Origin: an uncultured Ruminococcus sp.
GTDB lineage: Bacteria; Bacillota; Clostridia; Oscillospirales; CAG-272
Assembly: GCA_902791785.1 (NCBI GenBank)
Contig: CADAXH010000054.1
Coordinates: forward strand, 1-7,558
Direction of reading: 5' to 3'
Length of the DNA: 7,558 nucleotides
Part shown: piece after piece, positions 1-4,675 of the stretch
Layout: every line of letters starts with the position of its first letter
Position numbering within the stretch: the stretch's first letter is position 1
Position numbers and translations under genes: made by a program
The notes under the pieces: model-generated
Databases searched by the model: none
What the model was told of the DNA's origin: nothing
What the model saw: only the letters and a program-made list of their open reading frames with translations

Positions 1-2
1 TG

Positions 3-31
3 CGCCCCGGAAGTGTCTGCTTCGAGGGGCG
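3..31. other. GC-rich hairpin downstream of rpsU
   Basis: An outer stem of six G/C pairs (3-8 with 26-31) encloses a second stem of four pairs (GAAG 10-13 with CTTC 20-23) around a 6-nt loop. On the minus strand it lies 19 nt past the rpsU stop codon, where a 3'-end structure would be expected. Any following U-tract would lie outside the window, so it is not possible to say whether it is an intrinsic terminator. A weaker 5-bp inverted repeat (42-46 with 52-56) overlaps the rpsU stop codon. Confidence 0.45.
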
Positions 32-49
32 ACGGATTGATGAGCTCAA

Positions 50-229
50 TCAGCTCTTGTATTTGCGCTTTCTAGCGTTCTCAGATTTCTTTTTGCGCTT
101 TACGCTTGGTTTTTCGTAATGTTCTTTTTTCTTAACCTCAGCGATTTTACCGTCGCGTGCGACTTGTCTTTTGAATCTGCGAAGAGCACTGTCTAGCGAT
201 TCATTATCTTTAACTCTAACTTCAGCCAT
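50..229 (-). CDS. rpsU: 30S ribosomal protein S21
   Basis: The reading frame encodes 59 residues, within the usual bacterial S21 length. It begins MAEVRVKDNESLDSALRRFK and continues through the conserved HYEKPSVKRKKKSE segment to a highly basic C-terminus ending RKRKYKS. S21 is a small basic protein of the 30S subunit near the Shine-Dalgarno and anti-Shine-Dalgarno helix, and it takes part in translation initiation. The start is supported by a strong GGAGGGAGGG purine tract (about 238-247) 8 nt upstream of the ATG. A consensus promoter lies at 290-317 and gives a leader of roughly 55 nt. In many Firmicutes rpsU is followed by a yqeY-type gene. Here the downstream side is cut by the window edge, so this cannot be seen. 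Identity is essentially certain from the conserved sequence. Confidence 0.97.
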   Translation of the reverse strand: MAEVRVKDNESLDSALRRFKRQVARDGKIAEVKKKEHYEKPSVKRKKKSENARKRKYKS

Positions 230-289
230 CTGTGTATCCCTCCCTCCGCGTTCAAAGATTAATGATTGTGTGCTAAATCACATGAGGGA

Positions 290-317
290 ATTATATCACA
301 ATATTTGCAACTGTCAA
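290..317 (-). promoter_or_regulatory. sigma-A promoter of rpsU
   Basis: Read on the minus strand, a perfect -35 box TTGACA (312-317) and a perfect -10 box TATAAT (290-295) are separated by 16 bp. Transcription would start near 283, about 55 nt before the rpsU ATG. The match to consensus fits a highly expressed ribosomal protein gene. Confidence 0.88.
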
Positions 318-389
318 GAGATTTTTTGCGCAACAGACTGACAAAACCGTGAAAAAGCATCATTTTGGAGCGCAAATGAGCCAAATCAT

Positions 390-418
390 TTGAAATTGCA
401 TTGTACAAGTGATAGAAT
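390..418 (+). promoter_or_regulatory. sigma-A promoter of the lipoprotein-glycosyltransferase operon
   Basis: TTGAAA (390-395) and TAGAAT (413-418) are separated by 17 bp. The expected transcript start near 425 leaves a leader of about 37 nt before the ATG at 462. It diverges from the rpsU promoter, with 72 bp between the two -35 boxes. I saw no operator-like symmetry in that gap. Confidence 0.7.
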
Positions 419-461
419 AGCAATGTTAAGAAAGTCTATTTACACCGAAAGGTAAAATATT

Positions 462-1622
462 ATGCGTAAAAGATTCACAAAAATCCTCTGCCTGGCTCTG
501 AGCTTCATAATGCTCGCGGTTGCATTTTCATCATGCACGAAAAAACCGGGGCTGTACAACTGGCTCGGAATAAGAATGGATGTCGACTACCTGCTCAAAC
601 TGACGTTGAACGTCGGTGACGGGGATGTGGTTTATGATGTTCCGTTCGACGAATACAGGAATCTTTTTGCTTATTACAAGTCCATCATTTCAAACGTGAC
701 CGTCAACGAGAACTCAGTTGCGGTCGTTGCCACGAACCAGCAGAAGACTGCAGTCCTGAAGGAGCGCACGGAAGACGAACTTGCAAAATTCTACGCCCTG
801 CAGTCGATAGCAAACAAGTACGGAGTAGGGCTGACAAAAGAAGATGAAGGCGCATATGAGAGAGCCTTTGAAAAGCAGGCAAAAACACTTGCAGATACCC
901 TGACCGAAGAAGATCTGAAGGGTTACAATGGAACAGCTCTCGAGTACGCAAAAGAAAAGTACAATGAAGTCATAGTCAACAAGCTCAGAATGACCCCTGA
1001 ATATTTCGAATATCTGTTCTACAAGAACATGCTGCTCAAGAGAGTAAAACAGGCAATTGTTCCAAATCTTGCTGAAAGCATCAAGCAGTGCTACTATCAT
1101 TACGAGGAAGTTTACATTGAATATGTAAAGGGAGACGGACAGAGTGAGAGCGCAGCTTATGAGAACATACAGAAAGCATATGAAGAGCTCGAAAACGGCG
1201 CAGACCCGAAAGACGTGGTAAAAAAGTATTCGAACAACAGTCTTTACACATCAGATATGTACTTTGACTCTTACGGCAGACTGGTAGGCGACTCACAGGG
1301 TTCTGCACTCGGAACGACAATTGTTGAGACGGTATTCTCACTCGAAGAGGGCGAATACAGCGGCATCGTAACCGGTGAGAGCAGCGACAACCAGACCGCA
1401 TATTTTGCAATTGTAATAAGACTGGATTTCTCGGAAGATGCTCTCTACAGCGAGAACACCATAGCAACGCAGATGTTCCAGTATGCTTATGTCGGAGCAA
1501 AGTCCGAAACAACATACTATACAGATTACAACGATGTACTGAACGCATATATCCAGAACATAAGGATCGAACCTTATGACGAAGGAATATATGACAAAGT
1601 TGCATACAACACGATGTATTAA
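462..1622 (+). CDS. lipoprotein with PrsA/SurA-like parvulin-type region
   Basis: The 386-residue protein has a lipoprotein signal: basic residues MRKR, a hydrophobic stretch (about 8-22) and a lipobox-like FSSC with Cys25 as the likely lipidated residue, followed by polar TKKPG. It should be anchored to the outer face of the membrane. Residues about 100-200 are mostly charged and helical, as in the N-terminal chaperone lobe of SurA/PrsA proteins. Residues about 215-322 resemble a diverged parvulin (PpiC) fold: an AYEELENGADPKDVVKKYS segment, a glycine-rich middle, then VFSLEEGEYSGIV and a closing IVIRL strand. This suggests an extracytoplasmic folding factor or peptidyl-prolyl isomerase. The parvulin catalytic residues are not clearly recognisable, so it may be a chaperone only. 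A GAAAGG ribosome binding site (447-452) precedes the ATG. The glycosyltransferase follows after 12 nt, so the two are probably co-transcribed. The lipoprotein call is firm and the folding role is an inference. Confidence 0.72.
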   Translation: MRKRFTKILCLALSFIMLAVAFSSCTKKPGLYNWLGIRMDVDYLLKLTLNVGDGDVVYDVPFDEYRNLFAYYKSIISNVTVNENSVAVVATNQQKTAVLKERTEDELAKFYALQSIANKYGVGLTKEDEGAYERAFEKQAKTLADTLTEEDLKGYNGTALEYAKEKYNEVIVNKLRMTPEYFEYLFYKNMLLKRVKQAIVPNLAESIKQCYYHYEEVYIEYVKGDGQSESAAYENIQKAYEELENGADPKDVVKKYSNNSLYTSDMYFDSYGRLVGDSQGSALGTTIVETVFSLEEGEYSGIVTGESSDNQTAYFAIVIRLDFSEDALYSENTIATQMFQYAYVGAKSETTYYTDYNDVLNAYIQNIRIEPYDEGIYDKVAYNTMY

Positions 1623-1634
1623 CGGAGGCCGAAC

Positions 1635-2357
1635 TTGAAAATATCTCTGGTAATTCCGATGTATAACGAGTCATCAATCGTAAAGGATGCGCTCGAAACA
1701 TATTCAACATACATGGAAAAAACGTTTGACGACTGGGAACTTATTTTTGTCGACGACGGATCAAAAGACGGCTGCGGTGACGTAATCAGGGAAGCGTCGG
1801 AAAATGACCCAAGGATACGTCTTGAAGGATACGAAGTCAACAGAGGCAAGGGATTTGCCGTCAGAACGGGAGTTCTGGCTTCGAAAGGCGATCTTGTCAT
1901 ATTCACCGACTGCGACAACGCATACGGCGAAGAGACAATAGGCAGGGCGGTCGAACAGCTGAAGTCGTCCGGGGCAGACATGCTCATCGGTTCAAGAAAC
2001 CTGACAAAGGACGGGTACAAGCAGTACACTTTTATGAGAAGGGTTGCATCCAAGACATATATAAAGGTTATATGCCTTGTTGCAGGATTCAAGCTTTCCG
2101 ATTCTCAGTGCGGATTCAAAGGATTCAAAGGGGAAGTAGGCAGAAAACTGTTTTCATACAGCGAAGTTGAAAGATTTGCGTTTGATCTTGAGATAATACT
2201 TCTTGCTCAGAAGGCGGGATATACAATAACAGAGATGCCCGTGAAGATAATAAACCACAGGGAATCCAAAGTGAGTCTCGCAAGAGATGCAGTAAAAGTT
2301 CTCAGCGACCTGAGAAAAATGAAGAAGAGAATAAAAAAACTCGACATCCGAAAATAG
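1635..2357 (+). CDS. family 2 glycosyltransferase, polyprenyl-phosphate sugar transferase type
   Basis: The 240-residue protein has the GT-A fold of the GT2 family, closest in motif pattern to dolichyl/polyprenyl-phosphate glucosyl- and mannosyltransferases (ALG5/DPM1-like). These move a sugar from a nucleotide donor onto a lipid-phosphate carrier at the cytoplasmic membrane face. Visible motifs are VIPMYNE (6-12), the nucleotide-binding FVDDGS (38-43), the metal-binding DCD (92-94), GSRN (119-122), SDSQCGFKGF (155-164) and the acceptor-side RFAFDLEI (180-187). There is no C-terminal membrane segment such as GtrB-type enzymes carry. The tail is very basic (KMKKRIKKLDIRK), which could hold it to the membrane electrostatically. 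The start is TTG at 1635, supported by GGAGG (1624-1628) 6 nt upstream and by the family's typical N-terminus. The true lipid and sugar are not evident. Pairing with an envelope lipoprotein fits a surface-glycan role, which is inference. Confidence 0.88.
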   Translation: MKISLVIPMYNESSIVKDALETYSTYMEKTFDDWELIFVDDGSKDGCGDVIREASENDPRIRLEGYEVNRGKGFAVRTGVLASKGDLVIFTDCDNAYGEETIGRAVEQLKSSGADMLIGSRNLTKDGYKQYTFMRRVASKTYIKVICLVAGFKLSDSQCGFKGFKGEVGRKLFSYSEVERFAFDLEIILLAQKAGYTITEMPVKIINHRESKVSLARDAVKVLSDLRKMKKRIKKLDIRK

Positions 2358-2367
2358 ACCTGTACGG

Positions 2368-2396
2368 TTGAATTGAGGGTTGAGAGGGAATATAAT
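2368..2396 (+). promoter_or_regulatory. sigma-A promoter of the TM2-like gene
   Basis: TTGAAT (2368-2373) and a perfect TATAAT (2391-2396) are separated by 17 bp, starting 10 nt after the glycosyltransferase stop. The transcript should begin near 2403. This excludes the upstream in-frame TTG at 2380 as the start codon of the next gene. No terminator is seen between the glycosyltransferase and this promoter, so read-through from the upstream operon is possible. Confidence 0.82.
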
Positions 2397-2424
2397 ACAA
2401 TTATCAAAATTTGGGAGGTCAGTT

Positions 2425-2652
2425 ATGACAGAACTCAGAGAAGCAATCAAGAAACTTAACATGATCATCAAGCTTATCCTTACAATTTTCTTTGATCCGA
2501 TCATCGGCGGTATTTATCGTATCTGCGCCGGAGACGTAAAGGGAATCGTAATAGGCATCATCTGGATCGTTACAGGCGGTGTTTTCGGTATAGGCTGGAT
2601 CGTAGACATTGTTACAGTAGTCATTCATAACGATTACACAGTACTCGCTTAA
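2425..2652 (+). CDS. small TM2-like membrane protein
   Basis: The 75-residue protein begins MTELREAIKKLNM and then has two hydrophobic segments (about 14-30 and 37-63). The pattern is DPIIGGIYRICAGDVKGI followed by TGGVFGIGWIVDIV. This resembles TM2-domain proteins, in which two helices are joined by a short glycine and basic loop, the second helix ending in a GIGWIxD-type motif. The function of bacterial TM2 proteins is not established. The start at 2425 is chosen because GGGAGG (2413-2418) lies 6 nt upstream. A longer in-frame version from TTG 2380 would begin inside the promoter. A dedicated promoter and a strong terminator make it a single-gene unit, probably well expressed. The domain link rests on motif pattern only. 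Confidence 0.75.
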   Translation: MTELREAIKKLNMIIKLILTIFFDPIIGGIYRICAGDVKGIVIGIIWIVTGGVFGIGWIVDIVTVVIHNDYTVLA

Positions 2653-2667
2653 TCGCAAAAATGGCAC

Positions 2668-2694
2668 GGACCGGGTTTCCCGGTCCTTTTTTTT
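2668..2694 (+). terminator. intrinsic terminator of the TM2-like gene
   Basis: A perfect 8-bp GC-rich stem (GGACCGGG with CCCGGTCC) and a TTT loop are followed directly by eight T residues. It begins 15 nt after the stop codon. This is a textbook rho-independent terminator. Confidence 0.95.
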
Positions 2695-2710
2695 CGCAAA
2701 GAGTGAGCGG

Positions 2711-2750
2711 GTTTTTCACATTTTTTGACTGTTTTTCACATTTTTTTGCT
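2711..2750. repeat. 20-bp tandem direct repeat upstream of the diguanylate cyclase promoter
   Basis: Two adjacent 20-bp copies (2711-2730 and 2731-2750) share GTTTTTCACATTTTTT and differ at two positions near their ends. The array ends 5 bp before the predicted -35 box at 2756. Position, and a period close to two helical turns, suit a paired activator site or an A-tract UP-like element. Slippage in T-rich sequence is an alternative explanation. Confidence 0.6.
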
Positions 2751-2755
2751 AAATA

Positions 2756-2784
2756 TTGATTATTTTTTTTGTTTATATTATAAT
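2756..2784 (+). promoter_or_regulatory. sigma-A promoter of the diguanylate cyclase gene
   Basis: TTGATT (2756-2761) and TATAAT (2779-2784) are separated by 17 bp. The transcript would start near 2791, giving a leader of about 75 nt. I looked for a c-di-GMP riboswitch in that leader and saw none. A weak 6-bp hairpin (2812-2817 with 2827-2832) is the only structure. Confidence 0.7.
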
Positions 2785-2865
2785 AAACTCCACGACTAAA
2801 AATGCAGGGTTTCATATCGAAGCAGAATATGAGATTATCATTAAATAATTGGAAGGTTGTAGAAA

Positions 2866-4284
2866 ATGCGTAAAGTCAGGCTTTCTGTGGCAAAAAGAAC
2901 TGTCATATGGGTTATAAGCGTTGCGATTGCTGTAGGCATACTGGCAATTGCTATTTACAATAAAGGTGCGTACGACCTGATTATCGAGCAGTACAAACAC
3001 TATTCTGTAGATGTAGCAAAGCTGGTTGCTGCTGAACTGGACCCGGAGCAGGTATCGAACGTTCAGAAAGCCATAAGGAATACTTATGAACATGCTGACA
3101 ACAAGGTCATGAGCGATCAATGGGGCACCCCGGAATTTGAATCGTATGTGGCTCAGTTTGAATATGTCAAGGAAATGGACGACTATAAGGAGATTCTTGC
3201 AGATTTGCGGAGAATGCAGGATCAGCTTGATGTGGATTGCCTGTATATCACCTGGGTGGATAAGGTCAATGAGTGTTATGTTTACCTTGTGGATGCAGCG
3301 TATGAAGATCCCTGTCCTCCGGGCTGCATAGATCCGCTTTATTTCGTGGATAACGAAGTGATCCTTAAAAATCTTGAAAAAGACGGAATGGTTCCCAACA
3401 TTTCGAAAACAAAAGAATACGGCTGGCTTATGGCTACCGGAATGCAGATATTTGACAGCAACGGCGAACTTATTGCGATGGCCGATGTAGATATTTCAAT
3501 GAACGATGCCATGGCGGAACTGATGAAGTTCATGAACCAGATTGCTTTCTCATTTTTGGCGATTGCGGTTATCGTAGTAATCCTGGCTCTTGTCGTGATA
3601 AGAATCTTTGTTATAAAACCAATCCGCATTCTGTCTGATGCTGCGGGACAATATAAAAACAACAGCAATGTGTTCTCGGAACTTAAATTCAAGAGAAATG
3701 ATGAAATCGGTGTTCTAGCTGATTCCATTGCCCTGATGGAAAAAGACATCAACAGCTACATCAGCGATCTGACCTCTGCAAGGGAACAGGCCGACAAGAT
3801 GAATCTTGCTGCAAATACCGACGCATTGACCAAAGTCTTCAACAAAAGAGCGTTCAATCAGAAGGCTATCCAGCTCGACGACGATAAGCCTCAGTACGGA
3901 ATTGCAATGATAGATATAAATGACCTGAAAGGAACCAATGACAATTACGGTCATGAAAAGGGTGACATCAGCATCATGACAATCTGCCGTTTGATCTGCA
4001 GTGTGTTCAATCCTTCAGCGGTTTACCGCGTTGGAGGGGACGAATTCATTGTTGTACTCGAAGGCGAAGAATACGAAAAGCGCGACGAACTTGTAAGAAA
4101 GCTTTCAGATCTGTTCAAAGCAAACAGGATGAATGAATCCCTTGAACCCTGGGAAAGAGCCTGGGCAGCAATCGGATATGCCGTGTTCGATCCTGACTCT
4201 GACGAAGGCGTGGAAAGCGTCGAAAAGCATGCTGATGCATATATGTACGAAAACAAAAAACAATGCAAGGAAAGCGAAAAATAA
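2866..4284 (+). CDS. transmembrane sensor diguanylate cyclase (HAMP-GGDEF)
   Basis: The 472-residue protein likely makes c-di-GMP from two GTP. Order: transmembrane helix about 12-30, extracytoplasmic sensor about 35-222 (Cache-like layout with long helix, then beta-rich part), second transmembrane helix about 225-248, HAMP linker from KPIR (251) to about 300, and GGDEF domain about 316-468. The active-site loop is an intact GGDEF (390-394). D350 is the likely metal ligand, TND (357-359), YGHEKGD (361-367) and a C-terminal ADAYMYENKK also match the family. No RxxD inhibitory site is present: the positions expected for Arg and Asp are Phe381 and Ser384. Product feedback at that site is therefore unlikely. 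The sensor holds four cysteines (125, 137, 150, 154), two of them in a CPPGC motif. There is no EAL or HD-GYP partner. The ATG has GGAAGG (2851-2856) 9 nt upstream. It stands alone with its own promoter and terminator. The signal sensed is unknown. Confidence 0.93.
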   Translation: MRKVRLSVAKRTVIWVISVAIAVGILAIAIYNKGAYDLIIEQYKHYSVDVAKLVAAELDPEQVSNVQKAIRNTYEHADNKVMSDQWGTPEFESYVAQFEYVKEMDDYKEILADLRRMQDQLDVDCLYITWVDKVNECYVYLVDAAYEDPCPPGCIDPLYFVDNEVILKNLEKDGMVPNISKTKEYGWLMATGMQIFDSNGELIAMADVDISMNDAMAELMKFMNQIAFSFLAIAVIVVILALVVIRIFVIKPIRILSDAAGQYKNNSNVFSELKFKRNDEIGVLADSIALMEKDINSYISDLTSAREQADKMNLAANTDALTKVFNKRAFNQKAIQLDDDKPQYGIAMIDINDLKGTNDNYGHEKGDISIMTICRLICSVFNPSAVYRVGGDEFIVVLEGEEYEKRDELVRKLSDLFKANRMNESLEPWERAWAAIGYAVFDPDSDEGVESVEKHADAYMYENKKQCKESEK

Positions 4285-4296
4285 TGTGAAAAACAT

Positions 4297-4334
4297 GGTA
4301 TGATTTGTCTGCAAAAATGGATCATACCGTTTTT
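4297..4334 (+). terminator. probable intrinsic terminator of the diguanylate cyclase gene
   Basis: An 8-bp perfect stem (GGTATGAT 4297-4304 with ATCATACC 4321-4328) has a 16-nt loop and is followed by GTTTTTCTT. It starts 13 nt after the stop codon. The loop is long and the stem moderately AT-rich, so efficiency may be modest. Confidence 0.72.
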
Positions 4335-4388
4335 CTTGCCGGAAAAAACAAGACTTTTTCTGACTTATGTAACAAAACAACTTTTTTC

Positions 4389-4417
4389 TTGACAAATCAA
4401 TGCCGGGGTAGTAATAT
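4389..4417 (+). promoter_or_regulatory. sigma-A promoter of the thrS leader
   Basis: A perfect TTGACA (4389-4394) and TAATAT (4412-4417) are separated by 17 bp. The transcript would begin near 4424, just before the base of T-box Stem I, so the leader is about 250 nt long. Confidence 0.85.
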
Positions 4418-4423
4418 AGTCGC

Positions 4424-4640
4424 ATAAGTCGTGGAGGACACGCTTTTGGTAAAAACTCCCCTCAGAGAGAAGTATGTTTGGTGTGATTACTTCAGGGTAT
4501 TGTCAAGAGTACCGCCTGCACTATGACTCGCCGCAGGAAATGGCGGCGCGGGTGTGCCCGTTAAAGCTGAAATGAGTTAAAGATTGAGTGGAACCGTGCT
4601 TTGCACCTCAATGTCAAAAATGACATAGGGGTGTTTTTTT
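4424..4640 (+). promoter_or_regulatory. threonine T-box riboswitch (thrS leader)
   Basis: This cis-acting leader binds uncharged tRNA-Thr and then lets transcription read through into thrS. The base of Stem I pairs AGTCGTG (4427-4433) with CAC (4519-4521) and GACT (4525-4528). The distal part shows CAGAGAGA, then a GAAGTA/TACTTC stem closing a loop with GGTGTGA, matching the T-box GGUGNRA element. ACTC (4455-4458) pairs with GAGT (4507-4510), and the next triplet is ACC (4511-4513), a threonine codon placed where the specifier belongs. Two GC-rich hairpins follow (4529-4548 and 4549-4560). The antiterminator is complete: TTGAG (4584-4588) with CTCAA (4607-4611), GTGC with GCAC around TTT, and the bulge TGGAACC (4589-4595), whose UGGA would pair with the tRNA 3' end UCCA (discriminator U). 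The specifier fits the downstream threonyl-tRNA synthetase. The class is firm and the specifier triplet probable. Confidence 0.93.
4604..4640 (+). terminator. T-box regulatory terminator
   Basis: Bases 4604-4616 pair with 4621-4633 (12 of 13 pairs, one A-A mismatch and one G-U) around an AAAA loop, followed by seven T residues (4634-4640). The 5' arm reuses CACCTCAA (4604-4611), which is also the 3' side of the antiterminator. The two structures therefore exclude each other, as expected for T-box control. Confidence 0.94.
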
Positions 4641-4657
4641 GTTGAGAAAAACACCTC
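4628..4657 (+). other. alternative hairpin overlapping the T-box terminator
   Basis: GGGGTGTTTTT (4628-4638) can pair with AAAAACACCTC (4647-4657), giving 11 pairs with one G-U and an 8-nt loop. It shares its 5' arm with the 3' arm and U-tract of the regulatory terminator. CACCTC occurs twice (4604-4609 and 4652-4657), so the G-rich arm has two possible partners. The thrS ribosome binding site AAAGGA (4661-4666) is only 3 nt downstream. It could form only in read-through transcripts. Confidence 0.55.
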
Positions 4658-4675
4658 GGGAAAGGAAAAAGAAAA

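Noticed and set aside
264..282. TGTG/CACA symmetry in the rpsU leader as an operator
   Set aside because: Only four paired bases per arm, which is too short to distinguish from chance.
1081..1710. 209-codon open frame antisense to the lipoprotein gene
   Set aside because: It is rich in Arg, Cys and Ser as expected from reversed codons, shows no domain, and conflicts with the strongly supported plus-strand gene pair.
2380..2424. N-terminal extension of the TM2-like protein from TTG 2380
   Set aside because: The extension overlaps the -10 box and predicted transcript start. The ATG at 2425 has a much better binding site.
2791..2865. c-di-GMP riboswitch in the diguanylate cyclase leader
   Set aside because: The leader is only about 75 nt, AT-rich and has none of the conserved GEMM-type motifs. 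Only a weak 6-bp hairpin is present.
3339..3752. 137-codon open frame antisense to the diguanylate cyclase
   Set aside because: It lies wholly inside a well-supported gene, has no ribosome binding site or promoter, and its composition mirrors the complement of the membrane segment.
4560..4582. GTTAAAG direct repeat in the thrS leader
   Set aside because: Two 7-base copies in an AT-rich linker between T-box hairpins are likely chance. They match no known T-box element that I can name.
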